From assembly GCA_046339595.1 (NCBI GenBank), contig JBKDUF010000079.1:11972-75971 (forward strand): a DNA stretch of 64,000 nucleotides, given 5' to 3'. Source of the stretch: Ga0077527 sp021300125. Lineage in GTDB: Bacteria; Pseudomonadota; Gammaproteobacteria; Burkholderiales; SG8-41. Of the stretch, positions 11,079 to 19,863 are shown piece by piece (position 1 is the stretch's first letter; each line of letters starts with the position of its first letter). The notes below the pieces were generated by a model. The model was not told the origin of the DNA, ran no database searches, and saw nothing but the letters and a program-made list of their open reading frames with translations. A program made the translations under genes and the position numbers.

Positions 11079-12205
11079 GCAATGCGCGGGAATCAGTGAT
11101 CCGCGGCGCGCGCAGGCTGGTGGTGAAGGTCGGCAGCGCCCTGGTCACCAACTCGGGCCTAGGCCTTGATCACCAGGCGCTGACCGGCTGGGCCGAACAG
11201 ATCGCCCGCCTGCGTCACGACGGACGGGAAGTGGTGCTGGTGTCCAGCGGCGCGATCGCCGAAGGCATGCAGCGCCTGGGCTGGACGCAGCGTCCGCATG
11301 CGCTGCACGAACTGCAGGCGGCCGCCGCGGTGGGCCAGATGGGCCTGGTACAGGTGTATGAATCCTGTTTCCGTGGCCATGGCCTGCTGGCCTCGCAGAT
11401 CCTGCTCACCCACGAAGACCTGGCGGACCGCAAGCGTTATCTGAACGCGCGCTCAACCCTACGCACCCTGCTCGGCCTGGGTGCGATCCCGGTGATCAAC
11501 GAGAACGACACGGTGGCCATCGACGAAATCCGATTCGGCGACAACGACACACTCGCGGCGCTGGTGACGAACCTGATCGAAGCCGATGCGCTGATCATCC
11601 TCACCGACCAGAAAGGGCTTTACAGCGCCGACCCGCGCAAGGATCCGGCCGCGACGCTGGTCAGCGACGGTACTGCCGGCGATCCCTGGCTGGAAACCAT
11701 TGCCGGCTCGACCGGCAGCGCGATCGCACGTGGCGGCATGCTCACCAAGATCACCGCAGCCAAACGCGCGGCGCGCAGCGGTGCCCATACCGTGATCGCC
11801 TCAGGCCGCGAACCCGAGGTCCTGTTGCGCCTTGCGCGGGGAGAAAAGCTGGGCACGCAGCTGCTGGCCGGAGAGGGCACCATCGCGGCCCGCAAGCAGT
11901 GGCTGGCGGATCATTTGCAGGTACGCGGCCAGGTCACGCTCGACGCGGGTGCGGTAAAGGCGCTGACCGTGGACGGCAAGAGTCTGCTCCCGGTCGGTGT
12001 GGTATCCGCCAGCGGCAGTTTCGGCCGCGGCGAGGTGGTGAGCTGCCTGGACGAACAAGGGCGTGAAATTGCCCGGGGGCTGGTCAATTACGGCCATGGC
12101 GAAACCTGCCGCATCCTGCGCACACCTTCAAGCCAGATCGAAGCCAAGCTGGGCTATGTCGATGAACCGGAGCTGATCCACCGGGACAACCTGGTCCTGC
12201 TCTGA
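11075..12205 (+). CDS. proB: glutamate 5-kinase
   Basis: First enzyme of proline biosynthesis (376 aa): ATP-dependent phosphorylation of glutamate. The amino-acid kinase domain shows VVKVGSALVT at the N-terminus and INENDTVAIDEIRFGDNDTLAALV in the middle. The C-terminal PUA domain (about 280-365) is present, as in E. coli ProB. It overlaps obgE by four bases, an association common in betaproteobacteria. proA is not in the window. Confidence 0.96.
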   Translation: MSNARESVIRGARRLVVKVGSALVTNSGLGLDHQALTGWAEQIARLRHDGREVVLVSSGAIAEGMQRLGWTQRPHALHELQAAAAVGQMGLVQVYESCFRGHGLLASQILLTHEDLADRKRYLNARSTLRTLLGLGAIPVINENDTVAIDEIRFGDNDTLAALVTNLIEADALIILTDQKGLYSADPRKDPAATLVSDGTAGDPWLETIAGSTGSAIARGGMLTKITAAKRAARSGAHTVIASGREPEVLLRLARGEKLGTQLLAGEGTIAARKQWLADHLQVRGQVTLDAGAVKALTVDGKSLLPVGVVSASGSFGRGEVVSCLDEQGREIARGLVNYGHGETCRILRTPSSQIEAKLGYVDEPELIHRDNLVLL

Positions 12206-12215
12206 TGGCCGGCAA

Positions 12216-12755
12216 TCACTCCAGCAGCTGCGGACGCGGAATACCCGCACGCAGGGCACGCAGGATGCGGTCGGCCGGTTCGGCCGTCCTGATCTTGCAG
12301 AAATACCACTGATACAGCGAGGCATGGTGCGCGCCGCCCTGGCGCGCCGAGAAAGTCCGCCATTGGGGATCTCGCGCGCGCACCCAGCTGCGGTCGGCGG
12401 GACGGCCGATGGCGTAATACTTCTGTTCGGCCGAGTCGCAGCGGATGCCTTCGAAGGAAACGTTGGTAGCTCCGCCGGCGGTCCTGACCACCAGCGTGTA
12501 GCGGACCACGCCGTCCTTGCCGGAGGACAGCGACTTCGCATCCACGAAGTAGCGGTGCGGGGTGACCACGTCGATTTCGAGCGGAATCAGCGTGCTGTCG
12601 GAAGGATATGGCGGCAGGTCCGCAACCAGTTCCGACCAGGGCAGGATTTCCTTGTCGTACTTGTAATCCCAGCCGTCCCACAGGGTCTGGGCCAGGCCCG
12701 GCAGCGACCCTGCCAGGCCGCAGGCCAGCAGAATCAGGAGCAGGCGGTTGCGCAT
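12216..12755 (-). CDS. CNP1-like family exported protein
   Basis: A 179-aa protein of the CNP1-like uncharacterised family found mainly in betaproteobacteria. It starts at the ATG at 12755 (MRNRLLLILLACGLAGSLPGLAQ), a clear Sec signal peptide with a predicted cut after GLA-Q. The mature part keeps family-like blocks such as YRYFVDAKSLS-type and SFEGIRCDSAEQKYYAIGR. It is convergent with proB (10-base gap). Function unknown; location probably periplasm. Confidence 0.7.
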   Translation of the reverse strand: MRNRLLLILLACGLAGSLPGLAQTLWDGWDYKYDKEILPWSELVADLPPYPSDSTLIPLEIDVVTPHRYFVDAKSLSSGKDGVVRYTLVVRTAGGATNVSFEGIRCDSAEQKYYAIGRPADRSWVRARDPQWRTFSARQGGAHHASLYQWYFCKIRTAEPADRILRALRAGIPRPQLLE

Positions 12756-12792
12756 GGTGGCATTGTACTCCGGCCCGCCATGCACAGTCAGT

Positions 12793-13389
12793 TCAAGCGA
12801 GATCGCCGATCAGGGACGCGCGCATGGCCGCGGACACGGGCCGCGCTTGGGCACTGTAGTTCGGGTGGTCGATTCCAATCGCCAGTTCCGCGCCAGCGCG
12901 CAGCGCGGCAACCATCTGCAGCGACAGTTCAAAGCGCATGAAATGCACCGAGGACGTTTTCTCGGCGTTCTCGCGCTCGAGATCCTCGTCCGCGATGGCG
13001 TGCACACGATTGCAGCCTGCAACTTCGACCCAGACCCGGTCCTCGATGCCGATCAGCTTCGACAGCCAGGTACGGCGCTCTTCAACGTCCGGATACTCGA
13101 TCAGCATCGTCGCCTTCCAGTTGCTGCCGTCGGGCACCAGCGGGTTGTAGGCCTCGAGTTCGTCGTTGATGCCGTCCTCCTCGAAAATGCGTTCGGCACG
13201 CAGCATTTCCTGGATCTGGTAACGGATGGTCAGTTCGTCCTCGAAAATGAGGGTGACGTGGCTGCCAATCTGGATGGTGCGGTCTTTCTTGTGCGCCATC
13301 ACCTTGGCGCGGAACTCGGGGCGCGCCTTGGCATAGGCTTCGAGGGGCATCAGGGATTCGCGGGTAACGTGTGCCATGTCAGTATTCAT
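12793..13389 (-). CDS. DUF3501 family protein
   Basis: A 198-aa soluble protein of DUF3501. No catalytic motif is evident. The family is repeatedly found beside a heterodisulfide-reductase-like Fe-S protein and a rubrerythrin, exactly the three-gene set here, so it probably supports the same peroxide/iron redox process. It follows the Fe-S protein gene by 16 bases. An in-frame ATG four codons downstream (MAHVTRES) is an alternative start. Confidence 0.75.
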   Translation of the reverse strand: MNTDMAHVTRESLMPLEAYAKARPEFRAKVMAHKKDRTIQIGSHVTLIFEDELTIRYQIQEMLRAERIFEEDGINDELEAYNPLVPDGSNWKATMLIEYPDVEERRTWLSKLIGIEDRVWVEVAGCNRVHAIADEDLERENAEKTSSVHFMRFELSLQMVAALRAGAELAIGIDHPNYSAQARPVSAAMRASLIGDLA

Positions 13390-13405
13390 CGTCCGTTTTC
13401 GTGGT

Positions 13406-14743
13406 TCATAGCCCGTAGGCCATGCGTATCAGGGTAATCGGATGCTGTTTTTCAGCGCCGGCACCGGCGCCTTCGCCAATGCCCTGCTGAATGTGGCGGC
13501 CGGCGATGGCGCAGTCGGAGCTGATGTAATCGGGCGACGCCTCACCCATCTGGCGGAACACCGGGCGGCCAATTTTCATCGACTGGTCAAAAAACTCGCT
13601 TTTGACGCCCCAGGTGCCGTCATGCCCGGCACAGCGTTCAACCGTGGTGACCCTGGTTTCCGGCACCATCTCCAGCAGTTCGCGGGTTTTCTGTCCCATG
13701 TTCTGCACCCGCAGGTGGCAGGGGATGTGGTAAGAGACCTTGCCCAGCGGTTTACTGAAGCCGGTCTTGAGCAGGCCGTCCTTGTGGCGGAGCACGAGGT
13801 ATTCGAAGGGATCGAACATGGCTTCGGCCACCGCCTTGACGTCCGGATCGTCCGGGAACATCAGCGGCAGCTCCTGCTTGAACATCAGCGTGCAGGACGG
13901 TACCGCGGTCAGGATCGCATAACCCTCGCGCGCCAGTTTCGCCAGCGGCGGGATGTTGATGTCCTTGTTGCGGGCCACCGCCTCCAGGTCGCCCAGTTCG
14001 AGCTTGGGCATGCCGCAACAGGCTTCCTTCTCGACAATGATCGACGGGATTTCGTTGTGGGCCAGCACCTTCAGCAGGTCATGGCCGATGCCGGGCTCGT
14101 TGTAGTTGACGTAGCAGGTCGAAAAAATCGCAACCTTGCCCGGTGTCTGCTTGCCGTCTTTCACCGGGAAGGATGATTGCGGCTTCGCGTTGGCGCGGAA
14201 CTTGGCGCTGTCGTATTCGGGCAGCACGCGGTCCTTGTGGATGCCGAGCACGTTGTCCATGACCTTGCGCACCGGTGCGGTCTTGTTCGCGGCATTCACC
14301 ATCTGCACCACCACCGGGATCGACGCCAGCTTGCCCAGGGCATCGGTGCTTGACAGCAGCTTGTCGCGGAAGCTGACCCCGCCCTTGCGGAACTTGATCG
14401 CCTTGGCACGCAGCATCAGATGCGGAAAATCGACGTTCCACTCGTGCGGCGGCACGTACGGACACTTGGTCATGTAGCACATGTCGCAGAGATAGCAGCG
14501 ATCAATGACCTCCCAGTAGTCCTTCTTGGCAACACCATCGACCTCCATGGTCGGGCTTTCGTCGACCAGGTCGAACAGCTTCGGGAACGCGGTGCACAGG
14601 TTCACGCAGCGGCGGCAGCCATGGCAGATGTCGAAGACGCGCTCGAGTTCCTTGTTGAGCTTTTCTTCGTTGTGGAAATCGTCCGATTTCCAGTCCAGGG
14701 GATGCCGGGTCGGTGCCTCGAGACTACCTTCGCGTACGGTCAT
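13406..14743 (-). CDS. heterodisulfide-reductase-related Fe-S protein (GlpC-like)
   Basis: A 445-aa protein with two ferredoxin-type [4Fe-4S] motifs near the N-terminus (CHGCRRCVNLC at about residue 39, CYLCDMCYMTKCP at about 82) and two CCG-type cysteine-rich domains (CYVNYN...EACCGMPKLELGD, then PCHLRVQ...ERCAGHDG). These resemble the GlpC/HdrD electron-transfer module. The second domain has CAG in place of CCG. With no FAD subunit next to it, an electron-transfer role to or from the neighbouring rubrerythrin is the simplest reading, but this is inference. Confidence 0.8.
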   Translation of the reverse strand: MTVREGSLEAPTRHPLDWKSDDFHNEEKLNKELERVFDICHGCRRCVNLCTAFPKLFDLVDESPTMEVDGVAKKDYWEVIDRCYLCDMCYMTKCPYVPPHEWNVDFPHLMLRAKAIKFRKGGVSFRDKLLSSTDALGKLASIPVVVQMVNAANKTAPVRKVMDNVLGIHKDRVLPEYDSAKFRANAKPQSSFPVKDGKQTPGKVAIFSTCYVNYNEPGIGHDLLKVLAHNEIPSIIVEKEACCGMPKLELGDLEAVARNKDINIPPLAKLAREGYAILTAVPSCTLMFKQELPLMFPDDPDVKAVAEAMFDPFEYLVLRHKDGLLKTGFSKPLGKVSYHIPCHLRVQNMGQKTRELLEMVPETRVTTVERCAGHDGTWGVKSEFFDQSMKIGRPVFRQMGEASPDYISSDCAIAGRHIQQGIGEGAGAGAEKQHPITLIRMAYGL

Positions 14744-14775
14744 GGTGTGGGAACCTGCCAGTGGGGTGGGAAAAG

Positions 14776-14800
14776 AAAGAGGCGCTTGTGGCGCCCCTTT
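14776..14800 (-). terminator. intrinsic terminator after the rubrerythrin gene
   Basis: GGCGC (14781-14785) pairs with GCGCC (14791-14795), extended outward to about nine base pairs with one mismatch. On the minus strand it is followed by a T-rich run (TCTTTCTTTTC). It lies between the rubrerythrin and Fe-S protein genes and may set their relative expression. Confidence 0.6.
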
Positions 14801-14824
14801 CTGCCTGCCAGTGTGCTGCTGCGC

Positions 14825-15244
14825 TTAGTCGGCCAGGCCGTCCAGGGCTTTCTGGAAACGGTTGGCGTGCGAGCGCTCGGCTTTCGCCAGGGTCTCGAAC
14901 CAGTCGGCGATCTCGCCGAAACCTTCATCGCGCGCAGTCTTGGCCATGCCCGGGTACATGTCGGTGTACTCGTGGGTTTCGCCGGCGATCGCCGCTTTCA
15001 GGTTGTCGCGGGTGCGACCGATCGGCAGATCGGTGGCCGGGTCGCCACAGGCTTCCATGTACTCAAGATGGCCATGGGCGTGACCGGTTTCACCTTCGGC
15101 GGTGGAACGGAACACGGCAGCCACATCGTTCTGGCCTTCAACGTCGGCCTTGGCTGCGAAGTACAGGTAACGGCGGTTGGCCTGGGATTCGCCGGCGAAG
15201 GCGGCTTTCAGGTTGCCATGGGTCTTCGAATTCTTGAGTTGCAT
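14825..15244 (-). CDS. rubrerythrin-family diiron protein lacking the rubredoxin domain
   Basis: A 139-aa four-helix ferritin-like protein. Diiron ligands are visible as two carboxylate/histidine sets: GESQANRRYL and EGETGHAHGH in the first half, GETHEYTDMY and ERSHANRF in the second. The C-terminal rubredoxin domain of classical rubrerythrin is missing, so electrons must come from another protein, perhaps the adjacent Fe-S protein. The family reduces hydrogen peroxide. The start has AAGGAG and sits in an AT-rich leader with a conserved element (15243-15280). Confidence 0.88.
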   Translation of the reverse strand: MQLKNSKTHGNLKAAFAGESQANRRYLYFAAKADVEGQNDVAAVFRSTAEGETGHAHGHLEYMEACGDPATDLPIGRTRDNLKAAIAGETHEYTDMYPGMAKTARDEGFGEIADWFETLAKAERSHANRFQKALDGLAD

Positions 15245-15280
15245 AAAAACTCCTTATAAAACAACAGGTTAAATTAAAAC
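15243..15280 (-). promoter_or_regulatory. AT-rich leader element of the rubrerythrin gene (IHF-like core)
   Basis: Contains AAACAACAGGTTA (15259-15271), one mismatch from the IHF core WATCAANNNNTTR. About 26 bases are nearly identical to the element at 59341-59380. It lies immediately upstream of the start codon, overlapping the ribosome binding site. Confidence 0.35.
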
Positions 15281-15335
15281 TCGCGGCCTCGGATCAAACA
15301 GCAACGAGCACAACCCGAAATACAGTGATTCAGCT

Positions 15336-15351
15336 TTTAGACTAAATCTAA
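15336..15351. promoter_or_regulatory. palindrome upstream of the rubrerythrin gene, candidate operator
   Basis: TTTAGACTAAA (15336-15346) is a perfect inverted repeat around one base. It overlaps TTAGA-N5-TCTAA (15337-15351). It lies about 95 bases upstream of the rubrerythrin start and could be a redox-responsive repressor or activator site; the protein is unknown. Confidence 0.35.
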
Positions 15352-15468
15352 TCTGTGAAGGAAGTTTAATTCCAGGCGCCACCAGTGTCAACGGCGACCC
15401 CGATCCGAACCGCTTCTGTCCAAGTCGTACGGGTCAAGCCGCCGGCAGGCTCGGCCTGCTTTTCCGGC

Positions 15469-15990
15469 TCAAGCCTCGGCTGAGGCCCGCTGACGCCCGC
15501 GCGCTTCCTGCCGGCGCACCAGATAGCGGGACAACTCGCCCAGCGCCTGCTCATAGACCGCGCGCTTGAAATCGATCACGTCCTGCGTCGGGGCCCAATA
15601 CTCATGCCAGCGCCAGGCATCGAACTCGGGTTTTTCGGAAGCACGCAGGCAGACATCGCAATCGCGGCCCACCAGCCTGAGCAGGAACCAGATCTGCTTC
15701 TGTCCGCGGTAGTTGCCGCGCCACTCACGGCGCAGCCAGCGCTCGGGCACGTCATAGCGCAGCCAGTCACGGGTGCGACCCAGGATCCGGACATGCTCGG
15801 GAAGCAGTCCGACCTCCTCACGCAACTCGCGATACATCGCGGCCTCCGGCCGCTCGCCACCCTTGATGCCGCCTTGCGGAAACTGCCAGGAATGCTCCTT
15901 GACCCGCTTGCCCCAGAAGACCTCGTTTTTCGCGTTGCACAACACGATCCCGACGTTGGGACGATAGCCATCTCTGTCGATCATGGTCAT
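15469..15990 (-). CDS. rppH: RNA pyrophosphohydrolase RppH
   Basis: Nudix hydrolase of 173 aa that converts the 5'-triphosphate of RNAs to a monophosphate and so starts RNase E-dependent decay. The Nudix box is GGIKGGERPEAAMYRELREEVGL (GX5EX7REUXEEXGU, about residues 40-62). The N-terminal MIDRDGYRPNVGIVLCN matches the family; the ATG two codons inside (15984) is the more typical start. It is next to proS on the chromosome, a frequent betaproteobacterial arrangement. Confidence 0.93.
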   Translation of the reverse strand: MTMIDRDGYRPNVGIVLCNAKNEVFWGKRVKEHSWQFPQGGIKGGERPEAAMYRELREEVGLLPEHVRILGRTRDWLRYDVPERWLRREWRGNYRGQKQIWFLLRLVGRDCDVCLRASEKPEFDAWRWHEYWAPTQDVIDFKRAVYEQALGELSRYLVRRQEARGRQRASAEA

Positions 15991-16067
15991 CCCCGTATTG
16001 AATTAGCCAAATCGTGGACGATTTTTTCATAATTTCCGGGGCAATGAAAGTCCGGAAAAAGCGGTGT

Positions 16068-16856
16068 TCAGGGATATAAATGCTCGTCATCGCATCGGTT
16101 CATCCGTTGCAGCACCGCGACAAACTCGGGAAATTCCATGCCCAGCTGGCGCTCCAGTCCTGCGGCGCGTTGCCGCAACCCGGCCCAGCCCAGCGCGCCA
16201 GGCGCATCGCGGAATGCCAGTGCGATGACGTTGCCCTGCCGGCGCGCGGGCAGGCACAGGGTGCCAGCCGGGAAAGCGCCCTCGATGCGCTTGAGCACAG
16301 CGTTGAACTCACGGTCACCGCCCCACAGATTCACCACCAGCATCCCGCCCGGCTTGAGACGTTGGCGGCAATCGCGGTAAAACTGCGTCGTCGCCAATGC
16401 TTCGACCTGTGATTCGGCATCGTAGCCGTCGACCATGATCAGATCGGCCTCGATATCAGGCCTCGCGATGTATTCGGCGCCATCACCGACAATCACCGAA
16501 AAGTGCTGGTCATCCGCCGGCACGGCGAAACACTGCCGCGCAATGGCCACCACCTGCGGATCAATCTCCAGGACCCGGATGCGCGTCGCGGGATAGTGCC
16601 GGCGCAGGAACTTGGCCACCGAGCCGCCGCCCAGCCCGACCATCAGCACATCCCGGGGCTCGGGCAGGAACAGAAGGCAGCCCACCATCGCCCGGGTGTA
16701 CGAAAGCTCAAGGTCGTCGGGTCGCGCCAGGCGCATCGCGCTCTGCACGGTATCGCTGCCGATGTGCAGCGAGCGCACGCCATACTGTTCGCTGACATAA
16801 ACGGTACTGGCATCCTCCGCGGGCTTGCGCAGGCGCCATTTCGGTACAAATCGCAT
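16068..16856 (-). CDS. spermidine synthase-like SAM-dependent methyltransferase-fold protein
   Basis: A protein of about 262 aa with the Rossmann fold of polyamine aminopropyltransferases: VGLGGGSVAKFLRRH (SAM/dcSAM loop), VLEIDPQVVAIAR and VGDGAEYI, then MVDGYDAES. It belongs to the short spermidine-synthase-like group found next to proS in many betaproteobacteria, whose substrate is unknown, so true spermidine synthesis is not claimed. The ATG at 16856 begins MRFVPKWRLRK. A much longer open frame upstream overlaps proS on the opposite strand and is rejected. Confidence 0.75.
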   Translation of the reverse strand: MRFVPKWRLRKPAEDASTVYVSEQYGVRSLHIGSDTVQSAMRLARPDDLELSYTRAMVGCLLFLPEPRDVLMVGLGGGSVAKFLRRHYPATRIRVLEIDPQVVAIARQCFAVPADDQHFSVIVGDGAEYIARPDIEADLIMVDGYDAESQVEALATTQFYRDCRQRLKPGGMLVVNLWGGDREFNAVLKRIEGAFPAGTLCLPARRQGNVIALAFRDAPGALGWAGLRQRAAGLERQLGMEFPEFVAVLQRMNRCDDEHLYP

Positions 16857-16934
16857 CGGGACGGGGCTCGGTGATGGACTGGGGAATGCTATAGCCTCCT
16901 GTAGAATAAGGTTTTTTTCCACTCCGGAACAAGC

Positions 16935-18659
16935 ATGCGGGTCTCGCAATTCTTCATTTCCACACTCAAGGAGGCCCCCTCCGAAGCCGAGGTGGTCAGC
17001 CACAAGTTGATGCTGCGCGCGGGACTGATCAAGCGCCTCACCAGCGGCGTCTACACCTGGATGCCGCTGGGCCTGCGTGTGCTGCGCAAGGTCGAGCAGA
17101 TCGTGCGCGAGGAAATGAACCGCGGCGGCGCGGTGGAACTGCTGATGCCGGCAGTACAGCCGGCGGAACTGTGGCAGGAATCCGGCCGCTGGCAGCAATA
17201 CGGCCCGGAACTGCTGCGCATCAAGGACCGCCACGAACGCGATTTCTGCTTCGGCCCCACTCACGAGGAGGTGATCAGCGATGTGGTGCGGCGCGAGATA
17301 CGCAGCTACCGCCAGTTGCCGCTGAACCTGTACCAGATCCAGACCAAATTCCGCGACGAGATCCGCCCCCGCTTCGGGGTAATGCGCGGGCGCGAATTCC
17401 TGATGAAGGACGCCTATTCGTTCCACGCCGGTTATGACGACCTCGCGCGCGAATACCGCAACATGCATGACACCTACAGCCGCATTTTCACCCGGCTGGG
17501 CCTGAAATTCCGCGCGGTTGCCGCCGACACCGGCTCCATCGGCGGCACCGGATCTCACGAGTTTCATGTCCTCGCCGACTCCGGCGAAGACGCCATCGCC
17601 TATTGCCCGCAGTCGGATTACGCCGCCAATGTGGAGCTGGCCGAGGCGATGGCGCCCGCAGCGGCCAGGGCCGCGCCGGGCCGGACAATGCAGGAGGTCG
17701 CCACGCCCGGGGTCAAAACCATTGCCGACCTTTGCAGGTTCCTGAAGGTGGAGGCCGCAACAACGGTCAAGGCCGTGGTGGTGGATGGCGCCGAAGGCCG
17801 GCCGGTGCTGCTGCTGCTGCGTGGCGACCACGAGCTCAATCTGGTCAAGGCCGGCAAGCTGTCGCAGCTGAAGCAACCGGTTTCGTTTTCAAGCGCCGAG
17901 GCCATCCGCACCGCCTTCGGCGCAGAGCCGGGCTCGCTGGGGCCCGTCGGGTTCAAGGGCGCCGTCGTCGCCGATCGCGCCGTCTCCGCGATGAGTGATT
18001 TCGTCACCGGAGCCAACCGTAACGACCACCATCTGACCGGAGTCAACACCGGACGCGACTTTGCCGAGCCGGTCTGGGCCGACCTGCGCAACGTCGTCGC
18101 TGGCGACCCTTCGCCCGACGGCAAGGGCAGCCTCGAACTCTGCCGGGGCATCGAGGTCGGCCATATCTTCCAGCTGCGCACCAAGTATTCCAAAGCGCTG
18201 GGGCTGAACTTCCTGGACGAGTCGGGCCAGTCCCAGGTCATGGAAATGGGCTGTTACGGCATCGGCGTGACCCGTGTAGTTGCCGCGGCAATCGAGCAGA
18301 ACCACGATGAACGCGGCATCATCTTCCCCGCCGCGATTGCGCCATTCGCAGTCGCAATCGTGCCCATCGGTTACGGTAAGAGCGCAGCGGTGCGCGAAGC
18401 CGCCGACCGGCTGCACGATGCGCTTGCTGCTGCCGGCATCGACGTGCTGCTCGACAACCGCGACGAGCGGCCGGGCGTCATGTTCGCCGACATGGAGCTG
18501 ATTGGTCTTCCCCACCGGGTGGTGATCGGCGAGCGCGGACTCAAGGACGGTGTCGCGGAATACAAGGGCCGGCGCGACGACAAGGCCACAAACATCGCCT
18601 TGGGCGACATAGAAAATTCAATAAAATCAATGATATGCGGAGATTCGCCGCAATCCTGA
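16935..18659 (+). CDS. proS: prolyl-tRNA synthetase
   Basis: Class II aminoacyl-tRNA synthetase, 574 aa, the bacterial type with an editing insertion. Motif 1 (GVYTWMPLGLRVLRKVEQIVREEMN), motif 2 (FRDEIRPRFGVMRGREFLMKDAYSF) and motif 3 (GIGVTRVVAAAIEQ) are present, with the YbaK/INS editing domain between about residues 240 and 390 and the anticodon-binding domain at the C-terminus. The last codons (ENSIKSMI) are strikingly AT-rich and overlap an IHF-like site and the start of the next gene. Confidence 0.97.
   Translation: MRVSQFFISTLKEAPSEAEVVSHKLMLRAGLIKRLTSGVYTWMPLGLRVLRKVEQIVREEMNRGGAVELLMPAVQPAELWQESGRWQQYGPELLRIKDRHERDFCFGPTHEEVISDVVRREIRSYRQLPLNLYQIQTKFRDEIRPRFGVMRGREFLMKDAYSFHAGYDDLAREYRNMHDTYSRIFTRLGLKFRAVAADTGSIGGTGSHEFHVLADSGEDAIAYCPQSDYAANVELAEAMAPAAARAAPGRTMQEVATPGVKTIADLCRFLKVEAATTVKAVVVDGAEGRPVLLLLRGDHELNLVKAGKLSQLKQPVSFSSAEAIRTAFGAEPGSLGPVGFKGAVVADRAVSAMSDFVTGANRNDHHLTGVNTGRDFAEPVWADLRNVVAGDPSPDGKGSLELCRGIEVGHIFQLRTKYSKALGLNFLDESGQSQVMEMGCYGIGVTRVVAAAIEQNHDERGIIFPAAIAPFAVAIVPIGYGKSAAVREAADRLHDALAAAGIDVLLDNRDERPGVMFADMELIGLPHRVVIGERGLKDGVAEYKGRRDDKATNIALGDIENSIKSMICGDSPQS
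18611..18637 (+). promoter_or_regulatory. IHF-type site in the proS 3' end
   Basis: AATCAATGATATG (18625-18637) differs at one position from WATCAANNNNTTR and is preceded by an A/T-only stretch. It closely resembles the elements at 9235 and 52555. It lies inside coding sequence, at the proS/transglycosylase junction. Confidence 0.35.
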
Positions 18660-19255
18660 CCGGCAGCGTGCTGCTGAGCCCATCCGCGGTCCTTGGCGGA
18701 GCGCAACAGTACGAACCGCTGTCGGTCAGCGTGCGCGCCGCGCTGCACCAGGCGGTGGCCGACCAGGCCACACCGGTGCTGGCCTTCGATACCGAACAGG
18801 AAGCCCGGGCCTGGCTGGCCGCGATGTCTTCGCGCCTTCAGAAGCGCATGCCGAATCGCGTGGAACGCGAGGAGTTCCTGCTTACCGTGCATTACGAAGC
18901 ACGCCGCGCGGGACTGGATCCGCAAATGGTGCTCGGCCTGATCCAGGTGGAAAGCGCGTTTCGCAAGTACGCCGTTTCCAGCGCTGGCGCCCGCGGCTAC
19001 ATGCAGGTGATGCCGTTCTGGGTGAAGCTGATCGGCAGCAGCGAGCACAATCTGTTTCACCTGCGCACCAACCTGCGCTTCGGCTGCATCATCCTGCGCC
19101 ACTACATCGACATCGAAAACGGCAACCTGTTTCGCGCGCTGGGCCGCTACAACGGCAGCCTGGGCAAACCCGACTACCCGAACATGGTGCTGCGCGCCTG
19201 GCGTGACCAATGGCATTACTCGGCGCCCCCGGAAATCCGCGCGGCCTCGCGATGA
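18635..19255 (+). CDS. lytic transglycosylase, SLT domain
   Basis: An exported murein lytic transglycosylase of 206 aa. The N-terminus MRRFAAILTGSVLLSPSAVLGG is a Sec signal peptide. The SLT (lysozyme-like) domain shows LGLIQVESAFRKYAVSSAGARGYMQVMPFW with catalytic Glu in VESAF, then FGCIILRHY and ALGRYNGS. It overlaps the end of proS by 25 bases and wrbA by a few, so it is probably read with both. Confidence 0.88.
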   Translation: MRRFAAILTGSVLLSPSAVLGGAQQYEPLSVSVRAALHQAVADQATPVLAFDTEQEARAWLAAMSSRLQKRMPNRVEREEFLLTVHYEARRAGLDPQMVLGLIQVESAFRKYAVSSAGARGYMQVMPFWVKLIGSSEHNLFHLRTNLRFGCIILRHYIDIENGNLFRALGRYNGSLGKPDYPNMVLRAWRDQWHYSAPPEIRAASR

Positions 19256-19269
19256 ACGGCAGGAATGCG

Positions 19270-19863
19270 ATGAATGAAATCCTGATCCTCTACTACAGCC
19301 ACCAGGGCGCCACCCGCGACATGGCGCAATGGATCGCGCGCGGCGTCGAACAGGCCGGGGCCGTCTCCCGGTTGCGCACCGTGCCCCGCGTGTCCACGGT
19401 TTGCGAAGCGTCGGAGCCCGCAATCCCCGCGAAAGGCGCACCTTACGCGGAGTTGCGGGACCTGGAGGAATGCGCAGGCCTTGCACTCGGTTCACCCACC
19501 CGTTTCGGCAACATGGCCGCGCCGCTGAAATTTTTTCTCGACGGCAGTTCGGAGCTGTGGCTCAGGGGCGCCCTTGCGGACAAGCCCGCCGCAGTCTTCA
19601 CCTCGACCGCAAGCCTGCATGGCGGACAGGAAACCACGCTGCTGTCGATGATGCTGCCGCTGTTGCACCACGGCATGCTGATCGTGGGCCTGCCCTACAG
19701 CTCGCCGGAGCTTCTGGCCACCACCGGGGGCGGCACGCCCTATGGCGCGAGTCATCACGCCGGCGCCGCGGGCGATCTGCCCGTCAGCGACCAGGAACGC
19801 CGGCTCTGCATCGCGCTGGGAAAACGCCTCGCCGAAACCGCCCTGAAGCTGGCCCGGCCATGA
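19270..19863 (+). CDS. wrbA: NAD(P)H:quinone oxidoreductase, WrbA type
   Basis: Flavodoxin-fold FMN protein of about 197 aa that reduces quinones by two electrons. The start MNEILILYYSHQGATRDMA carries the FMN phosphate loop (YYSHQGAT). GSPTRFGNMAAPLKFFLDG and STASLHGGQETTLLSMM are WrbA/flavodoxin-like family blocks. The ATG at 19270 has AGGA five bases upstream; an in-frame ATG at 19252 overlaps the previous stop but lacks a good Shine-Dalgarno. The 3' end overlaps the DUF2069 gene by four bases. Confidence 0.9.
   Translation: MNEILILYYSHQGATRDMAQWIARGVEQAGAVSRLRTVPRVSTVCEASEPAIPAKGAPYAELRDLEECAGLALGSPTRFGNMAAPLKFFLDGSSELWLRGALADKPAAVFTSTASLHGGQETTLLSMMLPLLHHGMLIVGLPYSSPELLATTGGGTPYGASHHAGAAGDLPVSDQERRLCIALGKRLAETALKLARP

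Noticed and set aside
16857..17876. Upstream extension of the spermidine-synthase-like gene
   Set aside because: It overlaps proS on the other strand and has no family similarity; the recognisable protein begins near 16856.
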